Shown: positions 1 through 6,012, counted from the first letter of the stretch. The stretch is DNA of 6,029 nt from an uncultured Parabacteroides sp. (GCA_934718155.1 CAKUZF010000068.1:1-6029); one strand, 5' to 3'. Translations and numbers: made by a program. Notes: generated by a model not told the origin, from the letters alone.

Positions 1-42
1 AGGCCAAAGCCATTTCCTTTGCCAAATACTCCTCTTTTTCAT
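1..42 (-). CDS. Gene X1, 5' end only, unknown envelope-type protein
   Basis: Only the first 14 codons are inside the window, reading MKKRSIWQRKWLWP, and the gene continues beyond base 1. The start is supported by a perfect AGGAGG on the minus strand at 55-50, seven bases upstream of the ATG. It is also supported by conservation: the same start, ribosome site and upstream bases occur at the other end of the window in gene X2. The basic, tryptophan-rich N-terminus, which runs into a hydrophobic stretch in the X2 copy, resembles the n-region of a signal peptide or first membrane segment. An envelope or exported protein is therefore likely, but the family cannot be named. X1 lies downstream of promoter cassette A and in the same direction as the TPR regulator gene, from which it is separated by the palindrome at 149-233. 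Confidence 0.6.
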   Translation of the reverse strand, partial: MKKRSIWQRKWLWP

Positions 43-84
43 ACTTTAACCTCCTATTTTATGGTTGTTGATCTATCCTTTCAT
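1..84. repeat. Left arm of terminal inverted repeat
   Basis: The reverse complement of 1-84 matches 5928-6012 at every position except for one extra A in an A run (four As here, five on the right). The arm covers the first 14 codons of X1, its AGGAGG site and about 40 bases of untranslated leader. The match stops abruptly at 84 on the inner side; the outer limit cannot be seen because the window ends. It could be a recombination substrate or simply the trace of a gene-start duplication. Confidence 0.95.
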
Positions 85-107
85 TGTTTTTAAATTTATT
101 ATTACGA

Positions 108-170
108 CTCAAAAGTATAGAATCGGAATCTTGAGGCATAATGATTCGTGAACAAAATTTGAACAAAATG
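108..170 (-). promoter_or_regulatory. Promoter cassette A, driving X1
   Basis: Read on the minus strand, a tandem pair of TTTTGTTCA boxes (168-160 and 157-149, 11 bases apart) is followed by a conserved GAATCATTA stretch. A TACTTTTG at 117-110 then fits the Bacteroidota -7 consensus TAnnTTTG. No clear TTTG lies at the -33 position, so an activator bound to the tandem boxes is a reasonable inference. The same arrangement occurs in cassettes B and C. Unlike those, A lacks the ACACAA...TGTGT leader, so the X1 transcript would have a leader of about 60 bases only. Confidence 0.7.
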
Positions 171-233
171 GTGTTTGAGGTCTTTTTCAGTAAAAAAAAG
201 CCTTCAAACATTATTTTGTTCAGAACCCGTTCA
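149..233. repeat. Large imperfect palindrome beside cassette A
   Basis: The inner part (172-210) is a hairpin with a 15-base stem carrying about two mismatches and a seven-base loop. The outer part pairs the tandem operator boxes of cassette A with a degenerate opposite copy on the plus strand: TTTTGTTCA at 214-222 and CCCGTTCA ending at 233, again 11 bases apart. On the minus strand the structure lies downstream of the regulator stop and just before cassette A. It could end or attenuate regulator transcription, but the T run sits inside the stem rather than after it, so it is not a textbook intrinsic terminator. The 43-309 interval has no gene apart from these elements. Confidence 0.7.
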
Positions 234-309
234 TAAACAACCCAAACATATAAAAAACAGCTAATACACTTTCACTATTCGATAAAAGGCAGGCTTTAGA
301 CCGTTCAAC

Positions 310-2067
310 TCATAAACTGTCTATCAGTTGCGTGAACTCTTTGACAGAGCCTTTGGGCTTCCCAGATAGCTTTGTGAATATCCGTGCCTGAAGCAGTGAG
401 ACATTCGAATAATCTAAAATCTTTTTCATCCCTCTATTCGGAATGCCCATCTTAACCAGCATACAGGTCTGTTTTTCCATATTGGATAGCTTAGGGGCCA
501 TTCGCTGTATGCTGCAAAGGAAATGAGGAAAAAGATCGTTGAGCGTATCCTCCAGTTGCGTCCAGTCTTGCTTGCTGACGTCTGCCGAGGGGGAAGCCGC
601 CATCTCATGGAAGCGATGAAAGATGGCGGTGTCAGAAAACATCAATCTTGACAGCTCCTCCTTATTCTCTTTCGTTTCGAGCATTTGCGCGCAGAGGTCC
701 AGCTCGTTTTTCCTGAGCCGCAGTAAGGCCGTATGCATTTCCGAGGCATTTTGATTGAGCTGTTGATTGGTTGTTTGAAGCCTGTGAAGTTCGCTCTCGA
801 TGTTCGTTTTTTCTGTCTCGTAACGCCTACGCTCCGCTTCCAATGTGGATTGCAGGGTTTGCTCCCTTTTATACGCCAGCCATTTTGCCTCCTTGACCCT
901 CCGTTTCCATTGCAGGAAAATAAGGGAGAGCGCAAAAATTACAGTCAGCGCAACCAGGCACATTAGATAGTTGAGATTCCTGCTCTTAGCCGCATTCAAT
1001 TGAGCCTCTGCCACCTGCTTCTGCATGCGCTGATAGTTGTAGAAGGCATCTACCTTGCGGATGGATGCTTCGCGCGTCATTGCGCTGATCGAGTCGGCAT
1101 AAGCCGAGAATTGCTCTAAATGGCGCAATGCCTCTTTGGGTCTGCCCAGTTCTTTTTGCAGGCGATAGCGGTTTCTGTGGCATTGGGCAATCGTATAGAT
1201 CGAGGCGGTAGGCATCATGGCTTTACGGAAGTAGAGGTCCGCTGAGTCTAATTGATGAGCGGCAAGGAAGTATTCGCCCAACGCCAGATAGATGGGGGCG
1301 CGCTTCTCCTCTTTAGGTTGCCATTCCAGAGCCAGTTGCATCAGCGGATAGACCTTGTCCATCGCGCCCTGCTCTCGGTATAGATCGCCTAATTCGCTTG
1401 GCAAGGTGCGAATCCGTGTGCCTTGCGCAAGGGGCAGCAATCTCTCATAATAATATTGTGCGCTGTCGATGGCCCCTAAGCCATGGAATGCCCGTGCCAT
1501 ATTCACCTGCACACTGGATAATCCGTTCTGATGCTCTATCTTTTCATAATAGAAGTAGGCCTTGCGCAGGAAGTCTATCGCTTTCTCATACACGTCTTGA
1601 TAGAGGTATAAGGAGCCAAGATGATTGTATAATCTCGCCAATAAGGAATAATCAGTCACACCCACGACGTTCGAGGCCTCCAGGTAGGCGTCTTGCGCTT
1701 GCAGGGGCATGTTCTGGTCCTGCAAGATTCGGCCTTTGTAATACCAGGCCTTCGCCAGGCGGTTCGGGTCGTGTTTGCCTTTATAATAATGAATGGCGGC
1801 CGAGATCAAGGAGTCGCTGTGCGGCGTTTGGCAGCATTTGTCTAACGCCTCTGTCAGCAGCAGGTAATAGTGAGCCCGATCGGCGTCTGACAATCGCAGC
1901 GGATCGACGTGCGCCGTGTCGAGGCGGAGCAGGGCGCCGTCGGGTTGCTGCGGCATGATCCGCTCGATGGAGTCGAAATCCAAAGCTGGCCGCTCCGCAC
2001 ACGACAGCAGGCCGACCAGCAGGCTGATCCACATGCAGACAAGGCCGTTTTCCATCCAATTGCGCAT
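310..2067 (-). CDS. Membrane-spanning TPR regulator with C-terminal helix-turn-helix
   Basis: This 585-residue protein is probably a one-component regulator that senses a signal outside the cytoplasm and controls the nearby promoter cassettes. An N-terminal lipoprotein-like signal (basic start, hydrophobic core, LLSC with Cys23) is followed by about five TPR-like helical repeats at roughly 105-327. A single membrane segment lies at about 366-386, with a following KRR that places the C-terminus in the cytoplasm. Next come a charged coiled coil at about 390-460 and a LuxR-like helix-turn-helix at about 527-575, starting LSNMEKQTCMLVKMGI. The HTH is recognisable but degenerate. The layout is common among Bacteroidota regulators beside outer-membrane protein genes. 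The ATG at 2067 was chosen because an upstream in-frame ATG at 2106 would overlap the -7 element; a further ATG at 2055 is possible. The targets are inferred from context. Confidence 0.88.
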   Translation of the reverse strand: MRNWMENGLVCMWISLLVGLLSCAERPALDFDSIERIMPQQPDGALLRLDTAHVDPLRLSDADRAHYYLLLTEALDKCCQTPHSDSLISAAIHYYKGKHDPNRLAKAWYYKGRILQDQNMPLQAQDAYLEASNVVGVTDYSLLARLYNHLGSLYLYQDVYEKAIDFLRKAYFYYEKIEHQNGLSSVQVNMARAFHGLGAIDSAQYYYERLLPLAQGTRIRTLPSELGDLYREQGAMDKVYPLMQLALEWQPKEEKRAPIYLALGEYFLAAHQLDSADLYFRKAMMPTASIYTIAQCHRNRYRLQKELGRPKEALRHLEQFSAYADSISAMTREASIRKVDAFYNYQRMQKQVAEAQLNAAKSRNLNYLMCLVALTVIFALSLIFLQWKRRVKEAKWLAYKREQTLQSTLEAERRRYETEKTNIESELHRLQTTNQQLNQNASEMHTALLRLRKNELDLCAQMLETKENKEELSRLMFSDTAIFHRFHEMAASPSADVSKQDWTQLEDTLNDLFPHFLCSIQRMAPKLSNMEKQTCMLVKMGIPNRGMKKILDYSNVSLLQARIFTKLSGKPKGSVKEFTQLIDSL

Positions 2068-2092
2068 ACTTATGATCGTGTTGTTTACTGCG

Positions 2093-2123
2093 CAAAGATA
2101 GAACATTTAGCCGAAGCGGCAAC
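2093..2123 (-). promoter_or_regulatory. Promoter of the TPR regulator gene
   Basis: On the minus strand a perfect TAnnTTTG match, TATCTTTG, lies at 2100-2093. A GTTG (one mismatch to the -33 TTTG) lies 19 bases upstream at 2123-2120. Transcription would begin near 2086, about 20 bases before the chosen start codon. No TTTTGTTCA pair overlaps this promoter, so the regulator need not control itself through that box. A small GCCG/CGGC palindrome lies between the two elements. Confidence 0.6.
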
Positions 2124-2232
2124 AGGTGCGTTCGCTGAGTTTTATGCAGTTTAGAACAACAATCTGTCAATTATATCAACGAAAATAGGTAAACTTCGAA
2201 ATAACTGCAATGAATGAGTGGCAATTTTGCAA

Positions 2233-2292
2233 TTTTGTTCAAATTTTGTTCACGAATCATTACGCCCTTATAACTCCGATCCTATACTTTTG
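2233..2292 (+). promoter_or_regulatory. Promoter cassette B, driving the barrel protein operon
   Basis: Tandem TTTTGTTCA boxes lie at 2233-2241 and 2244-2252, then a conserved GAATCATTA stretch and the -7 element TACTTTTG at 2285-2292. Just upstream, CAATTTTG occurs twice in tandem at 2222-2237, adding a third partly similar unit. No good -33 TTTG is visible, which suggests activator dependence. The cassette faces away from the regulator gene; the 384-base gap between the two genes is filled by this cassette, its leader and the regulator promoter. Confidence 0.72.
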
Positions 2293-2303
2293 AGGTAAAA
2301 AGG

Positions 2304-2345
2304 ACACAATTCTCCATTATCATTCGCAAATGTGTAATTTTGTGT
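2304..2345 (+). promoter_or_regulatory. Conserved 5' leader with ACACAA/TTGTGT pairing
   Basis: Just after the expected transcription start, ACACAA at 2304-2309 can pair with TTGTGT at 2340-2345, closing a loop of about 30 bases. The same element is kept in cassette C with a seven-base arm. The untranslated leader to the start codon at 2452 would be about 150 bases. Its function is unknown: RNA stability, translational control or protein binding are all possible. It matches no riboswitch that I recognise. Confidence 0.45.
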
Positions 2346-2451
2346 ATTGTTTTTAGAGAAGTAATTACTTTATTTGCATCGAATCCTAGAATCAACAGCA
2401 TTATAAAACAAAGTTTCAACAATCAGTATGTAAAATATAATTGTAAATAAC

Positions 2452-4728
2452 ATGAGAAAATTTCTACTAGGTATAGGCCTGTGGCTATCACTCTGTGAAG
2501 TGATGGTAGGGCAGTTGAAGTTGAGAGGACGAGTAGCAGATGAGCAAGGTGATGCCGTCGTAGGAGTCACCATACTTTTATTGAGTGGCGACACGCTTAC
2601 GGCCGGAGGTATAAGCGACACCAAAGGCGAGTTCATTATTCGAGAGGTGCCGAAAGCCAGCTACAACGTTCGCCTTTCGGCCATTGGCTACAAGCCCTTA
2701 GAGCAAACCTTGCGACTGGATAACGATCGGAATTTAGGGACAATCCGCATGGAGGCCGTTAGCTATGCCCTTGACGAAGTGACTGTCAGCGGAGATCAAC
2801 GCGCAATCATCCAGCAAGATGCATCGGGCTCTACGTTTCATGTCTCGGAGAAGCTGAAAGCGGAAGCGCACAACGTCTATCAAGCCCTGCGGGAAATTCC
2901 ATTGCTGAGCGTGAATGAGACGGAACGTTCCATCAAGATGGTGGATGGGTCGCAGCCCATCATTTTGATCAATGGCGTGCGAAAAAGCGGAGCAGAGGCG
3001 GCGATCGACCCCCGAATGATTGAGCGAGTGGAGGTGATCGAGAATGCGTCCAGCCGATATTTGGCTGAGGAGGGGGTGACCTCGGTGCTTAATATACAGG
3101 TGAAGCGAGCTGCGCAACGCTCGCAAACGGTCAACCTGTGGGGGCGTGAGATCCCCAATGGCAAGTTTGGCCTCTATGGCGGCAACTACCAATTGGAGCA
3201 AGCCAACCTCTCCTTTTATGCCAATGGAATGCTGTTCTACTTCCATCACGACGACGGGGAGCGTGAGGGATGGAGCGACAGTGGCTCCTTGCTGCGCCGC
3301 TATAAGGGCACACGACGCTACAACGCTACCAATCTCGACCTCAACCTGGGTGGCGACTGGTTGATCTCGGAGAGAGATCAGCTGATTTACGGCGTAAACC
3401 TAATCAACAACCCCTCTAAGAACTACGCCAGCGAGCAGGGGACACAAATCGCACAAGGCGAAGAGACCTCCTACACCGCCTCCAGCTACCTGAATAGCGA
3501 CTACTTCATGGGAAGCTACAACCTGCTTTATCGTCACACCTTCACGTCGGACCGCCACCTGGAGCTAACCGCCCGTGCGAATCATTACAACACCTCGCCC
3601 GAGGGATGGCGTGAGGAGCAAGGCGAACGCAACAGCTATCGTAAAGAGATCCAAATGGAGAACCGACGGAAAGTGTTCCGTTTAGAGGGAAACTATGATT
3701 TCGTCTGGCCGAAGCGTTTGGCCTTCAACGTGGGCCTGAATGCGTTCTACCAGCGGGCACGAATCGCCGACGCAGCCCGCTTCGACTATAAGGAGGCGCG
3801 CGAATACCTCTATGCCGATATGCGAAGCTTGGCGAAACGTCCGTTCAGCTACGCCCTGTCGGTGGGATTGGATGTCGTAACACGTGATGCGTCGGGCGCA
3901 AATAAGAGCTATGTCAACTTCTTGCCCACATTAAACCTTGCTTATAAAGCCTCGCCCTCTGGAACGTTCCGGCTGAATCTGGGTCGCCAGCGAACCTCGC
4001 CCTCCTTGTCGGCCTTGAACCCGCTGAACACCTCGACCGACAGCCTGTACGTCACCGAGGGAAACCCTTACCTGTTGCCTGAGCTGAGCAACCAAGCGAC
4101 CTTCTCCTTCGCTTGGAATGGGAAGGCGGTCTACCTGCAGCCCTCCGTAACCTATCGCTATGTGCAGAAACGCGTGCAGTCGGTCGGCTTCCTGGTTGGC
4201 GATGTCTATCATCGCACTTATCAAAACATCGGCCACGCCGATACTTGGCGAGTGGCCTTGACGACCCGATTCAACCTGGGGAAATATGGCAACATCAACC
4301 TCACCCCCTTCTTCGTGAAGACGAATATACCGAGCATGTCATTTGGCGGCAATGCTTGGGGCGTGAACGGCAACCTCTATCTATCTTACAAAAAAGTCTA
4401 TCTGAATGCGATGGTCAATTACACCAGCGATGTCTATACGCAAATCTCCCATACAAGCTCGGCCGCTATGACCGATGCCACCTTCGGCTGGAACCTGCTG
4501 AAAGGATGGTCGGTTACGTTCTCATTACGCGACAACATGGCCTGCTCTCGGCAATGGACACGCGACGGAGCATACAGCAGCTATGTGAAGACAGACTTCA
4601 AGGATCGCCATTGGACTCCGATGATAGGCCTCTCCTATTATTTCCAAAACAAGGCGAATCTCAAGCAGAGAAGCAAAAAACAGTTGCGTAATGCCGAGAG
4701 CGACAGCTTTAATTTGACAGTGGAATGA
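2452..4728 (+). CDS. TonB-dependent-receptor-like outer-membrane beta-barrel protein
   Basis: The product has 758 residues. A signal peptide of about 20 residues ends near VMVG before Gln21. A carboxypeptidase-regulatory-like beta-sandwich domain spans about 21-103 (LRGRVADEQGDAVVGVTI, then GEFIIREVP and LSAIGYKPL). A TonB-box-like LDEVTVSG lies at 107-114, a plug domain at about 115-220, and a barrel of alternating aromatic strands from about 225 to the GLSYYF near 725. A basic and polar tail of about 30 residues follows. The protein should sit in the outer membrane and move or bind a ligand using TonB energy; the ligand is unknown. No SusD-type partner is adjacent, so a SusC nutrient pair is unlikely. 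The start has an A/T-rich upstream region without a Shine-Dalgarno, normal in this phylum. The stop overlaps the next start as ATGA. Confidence 0.92.
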   Translation: MRKFLLGIGLWLSLCEVMVGQLKLRGRVADEQGDAVVGVTILLLSGDTLTAGGISDTKGEFIIREVPKASYNVRLSAIGYKPLEQTLRLDNDRNLGTIRMEAVSYALDEVTVSGDQRAIIQQDASGSTFHVSEKLKAEAHNVYQALREIPLLSVNETERSIKMVDGSQPIILINGVRKSGAEAAIDPRMIERVEVIENASSRYLAEEGVTSVLNIQVKRAAQRSQTVNLWGREIPNGKFGLYGGNYQLEQANLSFYANGMLFYFHHDDGEREGWSDSGSLLRRYKGTRRYNATNLDLNLGGDWLISERDQLIYGVNLINNPSKNYASEQGTQIAQGEETSYTASSYLNSDYFMGSYNLLYRHTFTSDRHLELTARANHYNTSPEGWREEQGERNSYRKEIQMENRRKVFRLEGNYDFVWPKRLAFNVGLNAFYQRARIADAARFDYKEAREYLYADMRSLAKRPFSYALSVGLDVVTRDASGANKSYVNFLPTLNLAYKASPSGTFRLNLGRQRTSPSLSALNPLNTSTDSLYVTEGNPYLLPELSNQATFSFAWNGKAVYLQPSVTYRYVQKRVQSVGFLVGDVYHRTYQNIGHADTWRVALTTRFNLGKYGNINLTPFFVKTNIPSMSFGGNAWGVNGNLYLSYKKVYLNAMVNYTSDVYTQISHTSSAAMTDATFGWNLLKGWSVTFSLRDNMACSRQWTRDGAYSSYVKTDFKDRHWTPMIGLSYYFQNKANLKQRSKKQLRNAESDSFNLTVE

Positions 4729-4877
4729 GGAGAAACAGACAGAAATCTTTCTCCTTCATCAAGCAACCTGACTCTATGGAATGTGGAGCAACTTGCCTGA
4801 GGATGATTGCCAAATATTATGGTCGTAACTATTCGGCAGAAACAATGCGTAAGTTATGCATCTTTTGTAGTGTTTAG
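4725..4877 (+). pseudogene. Truncated C39 peptidase, remnant of a peptide-exporting ABC transporter
   Basis: The 50-residue reading frame starts inside the stop of the barrel gene (ATGA), which implies translational coupling in an original operon. Residues 11-45 match the N-terminus of C39 peptidase domains: Gln14 as oxyanion residue, Asp16, catalytic Cys20 in MECGATCLRMIAKYYG, and MRKLC where the family has LR.L. C39 peptidases remove double-glycine leaders and are normally fused to a membrane and ATPase region, about 700 residues in all. Here the similarity stops at about codon 45 (4859) and a stop follows six codons later. The catalytic His and Asp, the membrane segments and the ATPase are all missing. 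The remnant cannot act as a peptidase or exporter. The sequence after 4860 is more AT-rich and unrelated, so a deletion or insertion junction is likely there. Confidence 0.85.
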
Positions 4878-5130
4878 TTGCGTTTTTGAAGTGAAACTCT
4901 GCAAGAGTGACCTTTTGAAATTTCATGAGATTGCAGAGAATTTTTATGGATTTTTAGCCTATTGCGGACTTGATACAGCGGAATGTGATGTACATTTTAG
5001 GCTGAAAAAGGATTTCCCACTAAGCATATTTGTAAGCCGTTGAAAATAGATAATTAACCAATAGGTCGGTTAATATTGAGATAAACTGTTATAAAGTTGA
5101 TACATTGGTGCTTAAATTCGAATATTCCCT
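4878..5130. other. AT-rich interval without a convincing gene
   Basis: No gene can be supported here. An open frame of 78 codons (4807-5043) begins inside the C39 remnant in another frame, has no signal peptide or recognisable domain, and lacks a start of its own after the junction. I see no insertion-sequence ends, transposase fragment or RNA gene. The base composition resembles that of the downstream lipoprotein gene rather than the barrel gene, so this piece and the lipoprotein may have arrived together. Confidence 0.5.
5053..5074. repeat. Short inverted repeat ATTAACC/GGTTAAT
   Basis: Seven-base arms ATTAACC (5053-5059) and GGTTAAT (5068-5074) flank an eight-base spacer. There is no T run behind it, so it is not a good intrinsic terminator. 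It lies about 80 bases upstream of the lipoprotein promoter and could be a protein-binding site. Short palindromes also arise by chance in AT-rich DNA. Confidence 0.35.
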
Positions 5131-5160
5131 TCTGTCTTTCAGTGGATTTTTATACCTTTG
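5131..5160 (+). promoter_or_regulatory. Promoter of the lipoprotein gene
   Basis: TACCTTTG at 5153-5160 matches the Bacteroidota -7 consensus TAnnTTTG exactly, and TCTG at 5131-5134 is a one-mismatch -33 element 18 bases upstream. Transcription would start near 5167. This site lacks the TTTTGTTCA boxes, so the lipoprotein appears to be expressed separately from the cassette-controlled genes. Confidence 0.5.
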
Positions 5161-5255
5161 TATTTGTCTTGGAGAGGCCTGTGTCCAAGGAATGTCTATT
5201 GATGAATGTGATAGAAAAAATGCAAAATGTGATATTCAAGCAAATTCCATTAAAA

Positions 5256-5768
5256 ATGAGAATATATTTATTGACCATAATCTCGTTCTTGGCTGTGTTT
5301 TTCAGCAGCTGTGACGAAGTGAAAGACTCGCCTATTTTGTTTGAGACCACTTCAAACACTAATCCTGAATATATAACGTTCAGTTATCAGCCTAATGAAA
5401 TAGGTATCACGTTTGCTCCTAAGGAGTTGCGTTACTTCATCTATTCTTATACCTATATTGACGGAGATTTGGAGTTGACATGCACGAACTGCGACAATAT
5501 TGACCAGTCAACAGATTTCAGTTTTAGTATAATTGAAGACAATGTAGGGAAATCTATATCAGCCACCGAGAAAGAGGTAGGTATTTCAGTAGAAATGGCA
5601 GACCATAAAACACTTCGGATTCATTTTGCCACATTGTCGGATGAAGAATTGCCGTACGGTTTCTTAGGCGCTCGAGCCACTATAAAAGTATATGGTCGAA
5701 TAGGAGGGAAAGATGTAACCACAAGCATTTCGGTTTATCGCTCAAACCTTCGTTTTCCCACTGAGTAA
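5256..5768 (+). CDS. Small lipoprotein of unknown function
   Basis: The product has 170 residues. It begins MRIYLLTIISFLAVFFSSC, a lipoprotein signal with the lipidated Cys at residue 19, followed by acidic D-E. Acidic residues directly after the Cys resemble the surface-export signal of Bacteroidota lipoproteins, so exposure on the cell surface is possible. The remaining 150 residues look beta-rich, with many alternating hydrophobic and polar positions, and include a Cys pair in LTCTNC near residue 72. I recognise no family. In-frame starts at 5220 and 5202 are alternatives: 5202 has an AAGGA upstream but would give an unusually long signal peptide. The gene is markedly more AT-rich than the barrel and regulator genes. 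It has its own promoter and ends one base before cassette C. An immunity or accessory role next to a peptide export remnant is conceivable but unproven. Confidence 0.75.
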   Translation: MRIYLLTIISFLAVFFSSCDEVKDSPILFETTSNTNPEYITFSYQPNEIGITFAPKELRYFIYSYTYIDGDLELTCTNCDNIDQSTDFSFSIIEDNVGKSISATEKEVGISVEMADHKTLRIHFATLSDEELPYGFLGARATIKVYGRIGGKDVTTSISVYRSNLRFPTE

Positions 5769-5773
5769 CACCA

Positions 5774-5833
5774 TTTTGTTCAATTTTTGTTCACAAATCA
5801 TTACGTCCTTATAACTCCGATCCTATACTTTTG
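5774..5833 (+). promoter_or_regulatory. Promoter cassette C, driving X2
   Basis: Tandem TTTTGTTCA boxes at 5774-5782 and 5785-5793 (11 bases apart) are followed by the conserved AAATCATTACG stretch and the -7 element TACTTTTG at 5826-5833. As in A and B, no clear -33 TTTG is present. The X2 transcript would start near 5840 and carry a leader of about 130 bases. Confidence 0.72.
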
Positions 5834-5843
5834 GGGCGTAAGT

Positions 5844-5885
5844 ACACAATTCTCCATTATCATCTGCAAATGTGTAATATTGTGT
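5844..5885 (+). promoter_or_regulatory. Conserved 5' leader of X2 with ACACAAT/ATTGTGT pairing
   Basis: ACACAAT at 5844-5850 can pair with ATTGTGT at 5879-5885, in the same position as the leader element of the barrel gene. A perfect 12-base palindrome, AAAACTAGTTTT, follows at 5900-5911 and is not present in the other two cassettes. The regulatory meaning is unknown. Confidence 0.45.
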
Positions 5886-5927
5886 ATTGTTATCAGAGAA
5901 AAACTAGTTTTCTTTGCGGCAGGCCTG

Positions 5928-6012
5928 ATGAAAGGATAGATCAACAACCATAAAAATAGGAGGTTAAAGTATGAAAAAGAGGAGTATTTGGCAAAGGAAA
6001 TGGCTTTGGCCT
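5928..6012. repeat. Right arm of terminal inverted repeat
   Basis: This is the inverted counterpart of 1-84, with one additional A in the run before AGGAGG. The arm begins at an ATG of a three-codon frame in the X2 leader and ends 14 codons into X2. The left end of the window falls exactly where the visible match ends here, so the real repeat may be longer than can be seen. Confidence 0.95.

Larger units (their letters stand above)
2232..2360 (+). repeat. Direct repeat copy 1 (cassette B and leader)
   Basis: This stretch aligns with 5773-5900 in the same orientation along its whole length, with about nine in ten positions the same by eye and one indel just after the -7 element. It covers the tandem operator boxes, the promoter core and the first part of the transcribed leader. 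The similarity ends well before the start codon, so promoter plus leader were duplicated or conserved as a unit independent of the gene they serve. Confidence 0.92.
5773..5900 (+). repeat. Direct repeat copy 2 (cassette C and leader)
   Basis: This is the second copy of 2232-2360 in the same orientation. It starts almost directly after the lipoprotein stop codon. The upstream bases CACC (5769-5772) are shared with inverted cassette A rather than with B, while the leader downstream of the -7 element is shared with B and absent from A. Cassette C therefore combines features of the two others. Confidence 0.92.

Noticed and set aside
172..210. Intrinsic terminator for the regulator gene
   Set aside because: The hairpin is real, but its T run lies inside the stem and no T tail follows on the minus strand, so I list it as a palindrome rather than a terminator.
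1398..1958. A 186-codon plus-strand open frame opposite the regulator
   Set aside because: It lies wholly inside the well-supported TPR regulator gene, is rich in Arg, Ser and Pro as expected for an antisense shadow, and has no domain.
2734..3249. A 171-codon minus-strand frame opposite the plug domain
   Set aside because: It is an antisense shadow of the receptor gene, without promoter or ribosome site.
4113..4691. A 192-codon plus-strand frame within the barrel gene
   Set aside because: It overlaps the barrel strands of a clearly real gene in another frame and shows no protein-like features of its own.
2452..4728. SusC of a glycan-uptake pair
   Set aside because: The barrel resembles the shorter outer-membrane beta-barrel group, and no SusD-like lipoprotein follows; the lipoprotein downstream is far too small.
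4807..5043. A 78-codon plus-strand open frame
   Set aside because: It starts inside the C39 remnant in another frame, has no ribosome site, signal peptide or recognised domain, and most likely arises from the rearrangement junction.
5097..5255. N-terminal extension of the lipoprotein from the first in-frame ATG
   Set aside because: The first in-frame ATG at 5097 lies upstream of the likely promoter at 5131-5160, and the extension would put some 70 residues before the lipidated Cys. Starts at 5202 and 5220 remain possible.
5928..5936. Three-codon leader frame ATG AAA GGA before TAG in the repeat arm
   Set aside because: It is too short to treat as a leader peptide, it has no ribosome site in front of it, and its conservation is explained by the repeat.
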